64,000 nt of DNA, taken from positions 7,674,830-7,738,829 of the forward strand of contig JARUPZ010000002.1 in the NCBI GenBank assembly GCA_031213475.1, written 5' to 3'. Within the stretch, counting starts at the first letter, position 1. The number at the start of each line of letters is the position of its first letter. The notes beneath the pieces are model-generated. The model worked only from the letters and a program-made list of their open reading frames with translations. It was not told where the DNA came from and made no database searches. Positions 1 to 13,900 of the stretch are shown piece after piece. Source of the DNA: Nereocystis luetkeana (lineage: Eukaryota > Sar > Phaeophyceae > Laminariales > Laminariaceae). A program made the translations under genes and the position numbers.

Positions 1-51
1 ATGGGTTTTTATGAGTACCATAGGTCCTATTTATTATGGCCCCCCGTAATA
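1..51 (+). mobile_element. MITE-1, right part, cut by window edge
   Basis: GTACCATAGGTCCTATTTA followed by TGGCCCCCCGTAATA is the right terminal inverted repeat of the family seen whole at 3,553-3,675. Confidence 0.7.
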
Positions 52-1891
52 CCCATCATGGTAACGTAGTTTTGCCCCCCGCAGCATCTTCGACGACGAC
101 TACTGAAGAGATCTACCATCCGCCTGGAGAACATCAATCTTTTAGTGAAAGTCATTTCTTCATCGGTGATGTACCCATTGTGCTATGCTCTCTCGCCTGA
201 AATGAAACATTTGCGCGTTTGTGCGAGCTTTTCGTGCCACGAGTACTCGCTCGCAACGTTGAGAACACAAAAGCAACTCGTGAGTCGTTTCTGGCTGCCT
301 ACGACTGCCGTCTGGCGCACCCGACGCACTCACACACCCCTTCAGGAGCATCTCTCAATTTCGCGGGCTGCAGTTTCCTGCGAGGAGCTGTAGCTTTCCG
401 CCAGTGAAGTGCAAACGCCCAGATGGGGGTCATTTTTTGTCTTTTTTTTGCCTACCCCAAAGTCGACCAACTTCGACAACTGCAGCATCTCTAAGTCGAG
501 GCGTAGGCCTGCGTTGAGAAGCTGCGGGAGATCAATCTCGAGAGAAACACAAGCTGCTGGGATGAACCTCTTCCAGGTCACGGTCGATTTCCGGTAAGCA
601 CGAACCAGCCGAAGTTCTAAACGCAGCGTGTTCAGTGTTGGAACCGCGCCAAGAAAGGTGAGAATCGCCTTTTTGTTGTTGTTTGATCGCGAATTCATCG
701 TCGATGAAAAGTAATGTCGCATATCGTGTATCAATCGTGATATTCGGGCACAACGTGGTGCATTTCAAGAGGAACCCAACTTATATAAAGCAGTAGCCAA
801 GGACTTGCTCAGCACCCGGCGCAGCGGGGCAGTGCAAGTTTGAACTAGTAGCCATTGCTTGCGTTAAACGTATTGGCTGAACACGGGTGAACGCAAAGGA
901 ATGCATTACACCGAAGCAACGAGACCGATGATGAGCAGGGGTGTCTGAGATCCATGTCCAGCCACGATCCCACAACCAGGCTCGTGTTGTATCTATATAC
1001 TGGTAAATGGGCATCCATGAGTCCATGAAGCATAAGCGATGTCGGCCCCTTGAGTTGATTGTTGTATTCGTAACTCTGTACTCGACATTATTTCACCACC
1101 TACGACCACGACCACGACCACCGTTTCATTCGCCACAACAACACAACCACCAGACACAATCAATTCGCGCGCAAAGGCACACAGACAAAGACACACACGA
1201 TGGCGTGGCGTGGTGCATGCAGGAACCGAGATAGTCACCTAACAACCAGCAGGCTTGCGGGATGTCTGTCCTGTGGAGACGTATCGGAGGCTCTGTTGAA
1301 CAATCGAGATCGCGGGTCAATTTTTTGCGATCACGATAACCAGATATCGCGATTCAATCGTGATCGCAAAACGCGATTTACAACACTGAGCGTGTTACAA
1401 TAGCCATGTTTTTTCAAGTTCCCATAAAACACCTAGAGATTAGAGTGACCGGAAACCCGGGGACCAGGAGACGCTTGGGTGCCAGCGTGGCCTTAACAAC
1501 ACGTATTTGATTGCTTGTGCTTGCTGCGGCGTACCGTCAGGGGCAGGGATTAGCTATGAACCCAAAACTTATGCTCGTGTACATAATAGCTCCGTACGAC
1601 TATTTTTCAAGGCCGGACGGGGGATACTTCAACCACGATACCAGGTATACTGATACAGGCATGAAAGTGTAGCACAGCTAGAGGATCTTCTTGCAGTTCT
1701 TCATTCGGGATGTGTGCGATGCGATATGCGAGGAAACCCCAAATAGTACCGACGGAACATGCCGCAAGACATTCATGTAGTCTACTGGAATACTTCTGCT
1801 CCAAGTTGCAACGGAGTCTTACAGCAGTAGTAGACAATGCACCCAAGACGCGCGGAACGACTCACATACTCGCACGGATACTCGTACATAT
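52..1891. other. Non-coding, no gene recognised
   Basis: No conserved protein was seen. A leucine-rich open segment on the minus strand (about 665-430, LNTLRLELRLVRAYRKS and LPQLLNAGLRLDLEMLQLS) looks somewhat coding but has no recognised family or clear splice sites. Confidence 0.5.
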
Positions 1892-3011
1892 TATAGAACT
1901 ACATACTTAGATCACAACCCCTGAGCGTGCTCGGTTGGTGCATCCCTGGCCTCTCAGAGCTCCCACTTCCAAACCGCCTCCTTTCATTACCTGCCGGACC
2001 TTTCCAGCAGTTCTTTGTTTTCTCGGTCATTTCTTCCTTTTTCGTCTTTCGTTTCGTGTGCGTGCGTGTACTCCGAGCACGGCATCGCGGGAGGACCCGG
2101 CACCGTCGCGGGTGCCAGCGGGTGCTGGCGGGTAGAGGGGGGGTTGCAAGGAGCGCGGTCGCCGCTTTCGTGCCTAGGCGTCGCGTGTGCCTCGAGACAC
2201 GAGGGATGCATGAACGGGCTTTGTCTGGCTTCGATTTATGATTGTTGATAGAGTATGTACGAGATTATAAAGGTCGTTCGGGAGGGAAAGATAATGTTCA
2301 AGCGGTGCTTATTTTTGCGACCACGCTGAAGTTGAAAGAGGGAGGTGTGCAGTTCGAACACCAACGTTATCGAGCTGGCGAACGACGGCCACGGTGAGCA
2401 CCGGGCTTCACGCGGGGCGGGCGACGGGGCTGATTGTATAAAAGCTTTACCCGGACCGAATCGGTAGCGAGGTGGTCGCGAGAGGGGCGGGCGGCGTACA
2501 AGGCTGAGAGAGAAGCTCTTCTGTGCGATTTTTTCTTTCCTTCTTTCCGACCGGGTGTAAGGTGTTCCAATCAGACAGAAAAATATTACACGAGAGGGGA
2601 CGGGGATTTTTTTTCCTTTCCGAGTTTTCGGTTTCATTTTCATTGTTTTTGCTGGTACTGTGCCGTGCTGTGCTTTGCGCTTTCTTCGTACATACAGCAC
2701 AGACATAGACCATATCGAAAGAAGAAAATAAGTACAGACAGTAGTACCCTACCTGGGGTGTATGTAAGTACGTACGACATCCGCGACGCGTAGCGTATAT
2801 GTGGCATCCAAGCTGACGTCGGAGCTGTTTTTTCCTGAAGCATGGCGGCGGGACTCTTGGCATTATCAAGTCGCCGGTTTGCAATTACGATCCTTGAAAA
2901 CACTAAACTCAATCGTGGGCCTCTGTTCGCTTCGCATAATTTGATGTACTTTTTCCTTCCTGAGCGAGCGCAGCGGGCGGCGTAGGCCGCCCGCGGAGCG
3001 AAGCGCCTTGT
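1892..3011 (-). repeat. R1.1 dispersed repeat, copy 1
   Basis: A 1.1-kb repeat present three times. It runs (repeat sense) from CAAGGCGCTTCGCTCCGCGG, a strong hairpin (GCGGGCGGC with a short loop), through purine-rich DNA to GTTGTGATCTAAGTATGTAG. No conserved protein was recognised and the open frames are shadows. It lacks TG...CA ends. Class unknown; the terminal hairpin recalls Helitrons, but there is no clear TC start or CTRR end. Confidence 0.75.
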
Positions 3012-3552
3012 ATATACGTATGACAGTCATCACCGGTGCGCAATGAGGAAGGTCTGGAGTTTGATTTGACGCCGCAGCTCTGTGTTCTGAAACTGGAGAA
3101 CGAGGGAAACGAGTGTTGCGCAAAAACACATCGTACCCCGTATGACAATTGACTGATGAGTATGCATCAGTAGCTTGTCCTCAGAGGTCTGGTCTTGGAC
3201 ATGGCAACCGGGCGATCTTACTGCAGAGCGACGTACTGCGTGGTCTGCAACAACGCAACACACCAAATGTTCTTGACTGAATACTGCTGTGTGTATGTAA
3301 GACTCGTGATACCACCCGGCAGGAACACCCTATCCTATCGGGAGACGAGAAAAAAGGCAACCCGCAACTCGCTTATTATTTGATCATTTGTACCAGAGGT
3401 ACACTGCTGTACCTGTCCTGCTGGTGTGCGTTACCAAAGTGTAATTTCAATTTTGAAATAAGACTTACCAGGTATATAAACAACAGCAGCAGCACGAGTT
3501 CATACACCAGGTAAGTGACTAAGTGACACAGGTACCAGGGACATGGGTGTAC

Positions 3553-3675
3553 TATTACGGGGGACCATAGTTAATAGGACCAAATATTGTTATTAATAGT
3601 AAAAATGGTCAAATATATACCGGTAGGTTTTCATGTATACCATACCAGGGTAGGTAACTATGGTCTCCCGTAATA
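3553..3675 (+). mobile_element. MITE-1 copy
   Basis: About 120 bp, with terminal inverted repeats TACGGGGGACCATAGTTA and CTATGGTCTCCCGTA and a TA at each edge. Too short to encode a protein, so it is non-autonomous; TA edges suggest Tc1/mariner-type mobilisation (inference). Confidence 0.8.
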
Positions 3676-3749
3676 CGAGTATACGAGTATTTTGTACCTT
3701 GGTAAGAAACTAAAAGAGCACGTCAGCTGTGAGTTCAACCGATCGGCAT

Positions 3750-4060
3750 TTGTATTAATACGAGTAGCAGCAGTCAACACAGCAGTAAATAGCAGTCAGT
3801 AGTATTAATAGTACAAGTAGCTGCAGCGACGGCAGCAGCAACATAAATCAGGAGCAGCAGCAGGAACAACGACAACCACAACAACGACGACGACAACAAC
3901 ACAACCAGCAGCAACATAAAACAGAGGCAGCCAGCACAGGCAGCAACAGCAGCAGCGGCAGCAGCAGCAGCAGCGGCAGCAACAGCGGCAGAAACAGCAA
4001 GCAGCAGAAGACAGAAGCAGCCGCACCGCAGCAACGAACGAAAGCTGAAGCATCAACACC
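3750..4060 (+). repeat. CAG/CAA-rich trinucleotide tract
   Basis: Long run of CAG, CAA and CGA triplets with interruptions. The open frames across it (poly-Ala, poly-Cys or poly-Val) are composition artefacts. Confidence 0.85.
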
Positions 4061-4878
4061 AGCACACAAACATCAGTACGTCGTATTAGTAGCTCCAACT
4101 CTCGCTCCCAATACTCACTTTCTGTGTTGCAGAAGTACGCGCATCTCGTCCGAGTTGACGACCATGCTGTCAGTGGGAAGGGGGGGAGCCTGCTGGGACT
4201 GCGAGGATGCCTCCGACCCCCGCAGCGGAGGACTGTCACGAAACGTTGTGCAGTTGGGGATACACCCGCGCAGTGCGGGCGACGGTCCTTTTTTATCCCC
4301 ACCTCCACTTCACCAGTTCGTCTACACAGTATGTTGTTCCCGTTATCACGTTATCGCGCCCGCGTGCGGTATCGGTACTGGTAGATGGTACAGATGTCTC
4401 AGATGCTCCGGATTGGGTTCTAAACCAGCAGCAGAAGCAGCACGTAGCAGGGTAGCTGTAGCAGGTACCAGGTAGCAAGGTACCTGGTACTTGGAGAAGG
4501 TACCGCAGCGAATTTATCTATTGCTTGAAACTTACTTTAGCTTTTCGACAGGGTAATAATCACCACCGACCCCCGACTCCTTTCTATGCTTGCCACCAAG
4601 GTGCGCCTCGTGTTACGCTATTTTACGAGGTACTAGTGCACTGCCGCACTGGTGGCTGCTCTACGTACTACTCTGTACGTGCTCTGTGAGTTGAATTTCT
4701 TGCGAAAAAGCACCGCACGGAGTTCAACAAATCTCAGAAGCGTTTTTATGTAGGGACGATGAAATCGTTGTTTCTGCACGCCCAGCCCCCCCCCGCCGCG
4801 CTACGCACTCTCATACATTGCTTGCCCCCCGTTGACCTCTACACGTCCAGTAGAGCCCCGATTCCTCGAGTGCTCATC

Positions 4879-4975
4879 ATGAACATCACGAGAGGAAACT
4901 TCGAGGATAAGTTCGAGGTCATATGCGAGGCCATCCGAGCATCGCACTTCATTGCGATCGACGCCGAGTTTACAG
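4879..4975 (+). CDS. PARN: PARN exon 1
   Basis: Encodes MNITRGNFEDKF through IAIDAEFTG, matching the start of PARN proteins, and carries the first two metal-binding acidic residues (AIDAEF). The likely donor is ACAG|GTATCC, which leaves phase 1; a weaker donor a few bases on would leave phase 0. Confidence 0.88.
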
Positions 4976-7900
4976 GTATCCGTGTTCAAATTTTGATTTG
5001 GTTTTTGTAAGCAGTACGAAATATAATAAAATGACATATTTTGTACCGCCGGGTATCTTTTGTTCTTTATATTATATACAATAATCCACTACCGCTGCTG
5101 CCTCCCACTGCTGTCCACCCTCGCGCTTGCTTGGCGCGTTCGCTTTCAAGCTCAGGCCTACGACTCCCAGATGCACCAAGGGAGAAGGCTACCGACAGCG
5201 TTAAGGTGACTTCCATGCGAAAATAAATATGTTTTTTCATAGCCATCCATCGGGTTCAGCGATCTGTACGAGACGAACCTGCTCTGCTCGTTTCGTATTG
5301 TCTGACGCCAAGGGGCTGGTCATAGTTGACGAACGCAGGGCGGAGACGGCAGTCTGGGTAGCAAGGTACCAGGCGGATTAGCAGGGGGAACCTGGCTATA
5401 CTACTCGTACCACAAGCTGCTGCCGCCACCTGGAAGGTGCTTTGGGCTTTGGTCTGCCTGTTATTTCCCCTTTGTTATTTTTCCTTTCGTTATTTTTCCT
5501 TGTTACTTTTTTCCTTGGTTCTTTGTCTTACTCTGTTTACAAGCAGTGGTGTTTTTTCTTATTTATTTATTTATTTTTCTTTCTTTTCTCCAGCTCGTTC
5601 TTTTTCAAGTGTTGGCCACGTCGCCTGCGGGGGGGGGGCATGACAGATTGTTTCTCCTAGATTTTGCTTTCATTTTTTTCTTTCTCTTTCGATTTGTCTA
5701 CCTTGTTTTTGTTTTCTCTTTGATTGTTTCTTTTCGTTTCACTATTTCATAGATTGTGTATGTCGTGCCTGTCGTATCTAGTATGATGACATGGCTTTGC
5801 ATTGCCCACTGCAGTGAACACTGCACTCGTGGCAACGTAGTATCTCTGTGGCGTAGCTTTGTGGCCACAGAACTTGTATCTCTTCTAGAATTGAAGAATC
5901 GGCACGGACACTGGTTGTGCTGGATGTCGACGGGTAGAAAGAACGGTTTAATGTGAAGAACACACACACACACACGAGCGTACGTGCACGTCTCAGCAGA
6001 TAAGGAAACACGACTATAAACTGAACTGCACGTGTCCTCTCCGTGACAGCTCGAAGCGGCATTTGAAACATCCGTACAACCACAGAGCCTAGGTATCGCA
6101 CTGCCCTTTGCTCATCAAGCTGTCTTGTCGATCTGCCGATATTCACGCAGCAAACGGACTCGCACAGCTGCAGCGGAGTGCCATCTATGAACAGAGAGTA
6201 TGGTGATGAGAAGAGAGGCTGAAATTGCAAGCAGAAAAAAAAGAGAGAAGAGAGGGGTTGGAAACAAGGCGGCGCAATTCAAATCAAACCCACAACCTGC
6301 AGGCTGGAGGCAGAGAGCAGATGACGCTGCGACGCTGTTCGACTCGTGCATGATCCCGTGGTCACAGCAGCTACGTACAGCAGTGCGGAGGCGTATTATA
6401 TCACCGGTGTGACGATACCGGAGACTAATGTATGAGTAAGCACAGACATAATAAGTTATATTGGTGTTCGCACATGTCGGCACCTACCTGCTTTCCGGGT
6501 GCATGTATGATGTTGTCATCGACACTGAACACTTGCGCGCGTTATCGTAACTCTGGTATACAAGGCGCTTCGCTCCGCGGGCGGCCTACGCCGCCCGCTA
6601 CGCTCGCCCAGGAAGGAAAAAAGTACATCAAATTATGCGAACCGAACAGAGGTCCACGATTGAGTTTAGTTTTTTCAAGGATCGTAATTGCAAACCGGCG
6701 ACTTGATAATGCCAAGAGTCCCGCCGCCATGCTTCAGGAAAAAACAGCTCCGACGTCAGCTTGGATGCCACATACGTATACGCTTCGCGTCGCGGATGTC
6801 GTACGTACTTACATACACCCCAGGTAGGGTACTACTGTCTGTACTTATTTTCTTCTTTCGATATGCTCCATGTCTGTACTGTATGTACGAAGAAAGCGAA
6901 AGCACGGCACGGCACAGTAGCAGCAAAAACAATGAAAATGAAACCGAAAAATCGGAAAGGAAAAAAAATCCCCGTCCCCTCTCGTGTAATATTTTTCTGC
7001 CTGATTGGAACACCTTACACCCGGTCGAAAAGAAGGAAAGAAACAAATCGCACATTAGCTTCTCTCTCACCCTCGTACGCCGCCCGCCCCTCTCGCGACC
7101 ACCTCGCTACCGATACGGTCCGGGTAAAGCTTTTATCACTCTCTGCCACAATCAGCCCCGTCGCCCGCCCCGCGTGAAGCCCGGTGCTCACCGTGGCCGT
7201 CGTTCGCCAGCTCGATAACGTTGGTGTTCAAACTGCACACCTCCCTTTTTCAACTTCAGCGTGGTCGCAAAAATAAGCACCGCTTGAATATTATCTTTCC
7301 CTCCCGAACGACCTTTATAATCTCGTACATACTCTATCAACAATCATAAATCGAAGCCAGACAAAGCCCGTTCATGCATCCCTCGTGTCTCGAGGCACAC
7401 GCGACGCCTAGGCACGAAAGCGGCGACCGCGCTCCTTGCAACCCCCCCTCTACCCGCCAGCACCCGCTGGCACCCGCGACGGTGCCGGGTCCTCCCGTGA
7501 TGCCGTGCTCGGAGAACACGCACGCACACGAAACGAAAGAAGAAAAAAGGAAGAAATGACCGAGAAAACAAAGAACTGCTGGAAAGGTTCGGCAAGTAAT
7601 GAAAGGAGGCGGTTTGGAAGTGGGAGCTCTGAGAGGCCAGGGATGCACCAACCGAGCACGCTCAGGGGTTGTGATCTAAGTATGTAGTTCTATACCAGTA
7701 CGTACATCGCACTCGTACAGCCACACAAAACTGAGCAGTGTGCGCCCGTTTCGTTGATGCTTTAGCGACCTAAAAACCGATAAAATTGCGGTGGTGTTCA
7801 TCAAGCATCTACTGATACGAGCAAAAGCGTGCGGCAGCAGTACAGGTATACCCGGTGCCATACATATCATCGTAATTCAGCGCGCGTGACGTATGCACGC

Positions 7901-10900
7901 ATCCCTGAACTGCACGTCGGACGCATCCCCTTTCCGAGAAGCCTAAACTGCTGGAGAGCAGCTCAGCCTGATTATTAATAGCTCAGACTGCATAGGCTTC
8001 ACGTGGCCGAGGCTGGAATCGTATAATACTGTTGTGAATAATGCAAACCAGGCTTGGCTTGCAACAGCGCACCGTTGAATGGTCATCCATGTTATCAACG
8101 CCTCTTGTTGCGGAATAATAGGTAAATCATGAATGGTGCTGTCGGCCCAGTTGACGGGGCTCTCAGAATGAAGGCAGGCGGCCTAGATCGGCCTATTAGT
8201 TCATGTGTATTATCGTGCACGTTCAGGAGAAGAAGTAGTTCTCGAAGTAGTTTTGGAAGTGGAAGGGGGCTCGGCGCGAGCCCATACCAACACGAAAAGG
8301 GAACCACCTTGGTCAAGTGAAACCAGAACTCAAAGCCAAATTCCCACACGTATCTCCCAATATTCCCGCCTTGTCCCGCCAGATTTCCGTACCAGATCCA
8401 AATCTCCGTACCAAATCTCCAAATAACTATTACTGCTGTCACAAGGATATTGATGCCATGAGTACATCTTTCACGGAATGTGTCGGCAGCTCTTCATTTT
8501 CCGGCACTTTCTGCGGTAAGATTACCCGGGGTCATTCGTCACTCTATTTAATCTTCATATATGCGCCTTGTATATACCGCTGTAGCCGGTCCCCGGTGGC
8601 TTGGTTTGGTAGGTGGTCCGCGAGCCTATCAAGATCAATTTCGTGGGTTCGAGTCTCACCAAGTGCATGCTCGTAAGAGACTTTTTCTTGCACAAAAACT
8701 GATTAGCGGAAAGCGCGAGGGCGCGAGTTAGCTACATTCGATGAAAACCGACGAGCTTTGGGAATGCTGAACCCTATGCGCGACCAAAAATGAACGCACG
8801 CGTTTGGGTGGGGGAGGGACGACACCTGTGACCACGGCTGGTCCAGAAGATCGCTGACGGGAACACCTCCTACGATTTAGGCCGGAAAGTAAAAGTGATG
8901 GTTGAAAAAAAAAAAAAAAGGTAACATCCAACGCCCTGTATCCTACCCCCCCGCCTGTCGCACCACACCTTCGATCACAGAACTATCGCACGTAACAGTA
9001 CTGCTGGACATATATACGCGAGACACAGCAGCAGCGTCTGGATCCTAAAGCCTGACTCTATGCGTAAACCTTTTTTAGCGCCGCTCGGGAGACAACCAGT
9101 AAGATCAACTAACCGTGGCCCTAACCCTAGTCTTGGTCTGACCAGAAAATATGAAAATGTAAGATACATGTCGACATTTTGCCACAATCTGAATGCCCAT
9201 GATGTTCACGAACAGACAGGCATGGCTTTGCTCTTGGGTCCAGCATGTGTCGCTATATACCCGGTCCGTAGTACTACTACTGTAGGACATGCAGGTATTA
9301 ATAGCTTTTAGCTTAGATGACGGCGGCTCGAGTTCAATCACGTGTGGAACTGAGTACGGGTGCATGGTGCACTGCTGTGGGCACGCACGTATCATATTGT
9401 AAAGCACATACGATAGCACACTCCCTGGGACAATTTTCAGAGCCACTTTTTTCCAAAACATGCCTCGCCTCAAGGGCCTACTACCTAGGGCACACTAAAC
9501 GAAAATTGTGGCTCTGGAAAGATCGCGTCGAAATATTTCCATACATAGCTGCGTCACTCGGTGTTGGTTTACTCTACGTTTCCGACAAAACCACCTTTTC
9601 TTTGAGATTCGCCCGAGGGGGTGTGCTAGTACGGGGGGCCATAGTAAATAGGAGCAGATATTGTGTGTAAAAAGAGGTAAATATATAGGTTTTTGTGTGT
9701 ACCGTAGGTCCTATTTACTGTGGTCCCCCGTGGTATCATCTCGCGTGTTCTGTCGATACGGTAATATGCGCTTGAGTGTGTTGTCAAGCGTTTGGAGTTT
9801 GCAGTGGGCGCAGGCATGCGGAAATGGGCGACAGGACACGAGGGACCTACCTCATCGCGTGGTTGTTTGATTTAATACCATGTCATACGTATGACACGCT
9901 CGTCTGGCCTTGTTGCACACACGCATGTTTCCTTGATCTATAAATTTGCCAGTTTCTCAGTAGGTGGGACCAGTCAACAAGACGATTCTGCTCTTCAGAC
10001 TTGAGCCTGTGAGACGATGCTGCTGCTGCTCGCTCTACACAAGAATGCACCACGATAAACAAGCTGGAGTTGCTGTGATTTGCTTTCTACTTGTGAATTA
10101 CCAGGGAATCTATAGGGAAACACAACACCAGCGACCTACATCCAGCCGACTATTTATGTTTTATGATAGATGTCATGTGTTTTTCCAGCCCTTTGCATTT
10201 GCCTGAGAAAGAAGAAAAAAAGTCCCGCCCAAATTGGATGTACTGCACGGAATTATTTTCTATTTCCCAAGAGCTTCCGCTATTCCATAATCAAGATAAC
10301 ACATCCCCTGTGGGACGAATTTCAGACCGGGTTTCCCCCAAAACATGGGGGCCACACCCAACGAAAGTTACGGCCTTGGAAATATTTCGTCGAGAAGGTT
10401 TGCATAGACGCATCGCTCGTCGTATTCAGTACGCCCTCTCCGTTGTCGAGAAACCCAGCTCTGAAAATCGTCCGAGGGGGTGTGTTATCTTATCACCCTA
10501 TTGCGGGGTTCCACAGTGAAAAGGACCAAATATTGTTAGTAAAAATAGCGAAAAGTATAGGTTTTTGTGTGTACCGTAGGTTTTATTTAACATGGTCCCC
10601 CCGTAATAGTATGATACGGTATACTGCGGCAGAGCTGTCTGGAGGGTGTAGAACGTGTACGTAACGTGCTCGCGCGAAACGTAATCCCCGAGGGTCCCAG
10701 GGTACACGCCCGTAACGTATTCGCGTTGATATCCACGATGCAAGCGCAATGGCATGACTATCTACTGTACACGAATCGTATGGACGCATTTTTTTTCCCC
10801 CCCCCCCATTCGGGGCATGAGGGGGGAAAGAAGTGTCGAACGAAAGTGACGATTAGTCTCTTCACATTTGTTACATTATTTACAGCATCGGCCGCACGGA

Positions 10901-13900
10901 GCAGTTTTGGCTATATACGGTACTGCTGGCCCTGGCTATGGTTGTGGTGAGGCACGGAATGTGTCCCGAGTGCGAAGGAAGAGAGGTGTACGACACGTCC
11001 GAAGCATGATCGGAGTATGTGATTACACCTTTTACACACCTTTTACATACGTACTCGTACAACAACACAATATGGCAAGACAAGACACGCCCGCCCCCCG
11101 GGGATGAATTTCAGATCCGTTTTTTTTTTTTTTTTTTTTCCCAAAACGAGGGTGGTGGGGTGCACACAAACGAAAACGGCGGGCTTTTGGGAAATATCTT
11201 CTCCATTGAATCTCTCGTCGAGATCTGTGTGCCCATAGACGCGTGCGCCGCTCGGCGTTTTTGTCACTCTCCCTGTTGTCGAGGATAAAACAGCTTCGAA
11301 ATCCCTGCGAGGGGGGGGGATGGGGGGTGTACTCGATAGGAGAGATGTACTCGATCTCATGCATGGTCGTAGTCGTATGACCATAGACCCTCGCATCCCT
11401 ACAATGACGGGACGGAGTATGACGACGGGTTTTCACCGACCCCAGGCAGACATTGCTTGCACCGAGCGCGAAGCGCCGTGAGGTGTCTGGCGAGCCGCAT
11501 GAAGGGTGAGCTGCATGCATCCTACTAGGAACCGCTTGTGGGGCGGACTTGCATGTGGATGACAGCTTCAATGAGTTCATTTAATTTCCGGTGTAGCCAC
11601 TTCCTGAGACAGCAATGGGAGTACTATGGAATTGCCTCTTCCTTGCCGTGAACACTACCAGGTACGTGATACGATCAATTCCCTTGTGCGGAGTAAAGGT
11701 TCTTTTCCTCGCACAAATGATCTAACTCGACGACCAGCTGTGGGCGACCGCCAATTGTTTTTTAGAAAAACGGTACCCTGGTTGTCTAGCTCACGTAGTG
11801 AGCGGCATGTTTTACAGTGTCGTTGCCCAGCCGACGCCAACCCAACCTATATATAATAGGGGGGGGGGTACTCATTTGTTGCCTGCCTTAGTCATTTGAC
11901 CATTGACCACGCATCCCTTTCGAGACGGAGCACTGTTCCTACTCCTAATAGAGACACCTCCAACAATTGGGCGCTCATCACGTTGTTTCCATATATTACA
12001 TAGAAACTTTTAGCTAGTCTTATCCCCTTCCGGTTTCGCCGCCTGTGGCTATCTTTTTCCTAGGATAGCGATCGTTTTCTCGCTGCTATCTAGTGTGTCA
12101 AACTCCTCCATGTCACATTCGTCTATTTCCCTCATCTCCTCTTCTAACACATCCCGTTCCTCCTTGTATATTTCACATTCTCCTACTATGTGAGTTCTAC
12201 TCTATTGCTTTGCCACACGAGCACATCTGTGCATCTATTTTCTCCTCCTCCCGGCTACTGGTATACCTCTTTATTCTTTCTGGCAGGTCCAGGTCACCTA
12301 CACGAAAGCGCAGCTTCAGCGTTTTCGCGAAGTCCATTGAGCCGTGCAGATACGTTTTCATTCCTGTTCCTTCCCTCAATCTCCCGTATATCTCTAGGTG
12401 TTTTTCCGATTCCACCTTGTTTCGCGTAGCGCTAGCCTTTCCCTTCTTTCTATCCTTTCTTCTACTTCTGCCTTGTACTCCCCAAACTTCCCGGCGAACA
12501 TCACCTCTTCTTGGTTTCCCCCTATATCCTTCCATACTTCCTCAACTACGCTATCCCACCTTATTCCAGCTCGCCCTTTTGTTACTTTCTCCCACATAGC
12601 TCTATCAACTATGGCCGGCAACCTCTTTTTGGCATGTTCCTTACTTTATATTGCCATTTCAACTTTCTCATATCCCTGTTTGTCTTGAGTGGGTGCATTC
12701 CCAGTTCTGCTCTTGATACTGTATTACTAGTGGTACTTGAGCATCTTAGGGTTTTTTTAGCTGCTGTCATCTGTACTGTTCCAACTGTTTTACGAGTTTC
12801 GCATTCCATTCCCATACTTCTCCTGCATATTCTAGCTTTGGTACTATCACATTCATCAGGATACATCTCTTAATCCTGGTGTCAAGGCGCGAGTCTGTTA
12901 GGATCGCATCCATCTTGCCTACGTGTGCTTTACCCTTTCCTATTACTTTTGCTATATGTGTATCCCAAGAGCAGTCTTTTGAGATATCTACGCCAAGGTA
13001 CGTATACTGGTCTACGATCGGCAATTCATCTTCTCCCCACTTCCAACTGAAATTTATCGGGTTCACCTTATCTTCGTTACAAACAACTACTGCGCATTTC
13101 TTGACGTTCGCCGTCACCCTCCATTTCCTAGTGTATTCTAGCGCGTTCTCTATTTGTTTCTGCAATCCTTCAGGTGTTTCTGATATCCCCACGAATTCAT
13201 CAGCAAACATCAATCCCGACACTGTATCTTCCCCTACCGTGACTCCCTGCCTTGCTGCTTCAACTGCTACTATCAGGTCGTTAATACATATCTTGAATAG
13301 GTTGGGTGACAGCGTACATCCGTGTGCAACTCCTTGTAAAATATCAACATACTTCGATATTTCCCCGTCTAGCATCACAGCACTTCTCGCACATTCCGTC
13401 ATATTTTTCATCTTTTTCCGCATCTTTCCTCTGATTCCTATTTCCCATAGTTTTTTCCACAATACATTTCTCCATACTGTGTCGTAGGCCTTCTCTACAT
13501 CTAGACAGAAACAGTACGTTGGTAGTCCCGCGTCTTTCCTACCTTGGATTATCTTACCTAGAGTGTACCCATGGTCTACGCAGCTACGGTTTGGCCTAAA
13601 CCCTGCTTGCCCTTCGCTTATGTTGTCTTCCTTCTCCATCATCGTTCCCATTCTATCGTTCAAAATCTGACAAAATGTTTTGCCTACAGTGCATAGTAGC
13701 GTTATCCCTCTATAGTTCCCCGGGTCAGCCTTATCTCCTTTCTTGAATAAGTTTACTACTACTCCTTCTCTCCACCTCCTGGGTGCGTACTCGTTTTTCC
13801 ATATCCAGTTATACAACATAACCAGCATGGTAAGCATTCCTTCTCCCTCGTACTTGATAAATTCAATTCACTATTTGGTCTGCCCCTGCTGTTTTTCTAT

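Larger units (their letters stand above)
3012..4878. other. Upstream region of the PARN gene
   Basis: Holds a MITE-1 copy and the CAG/CAA tract. The last 400 bases before the PARN start must include its promoter, but I see no clear core elements. Confidence 0.5.

Noticed and set aside
3774-4308. Minus-strand open frames of poly-Ala, poly-Cys and poly-Leu
   Set aside because: Produced by the CAG/CAA tract; no domain outside the low-complexity part.
7337-7695. Open frames inside the R1.1 repeat (also at 1,927-2,248 and 16,661-17,011)
   Set aside because: The frames overlap in several phases, follow the base composition and match no protein family; they repeat only because the DNA is repeated.
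8595-8668. tRNA gene
   Set aside because: The T arm is good, but the anticodon arm does not form and the acceptor stem pairs in only about five of seven positions; kept only as a tRNA-like remnant.
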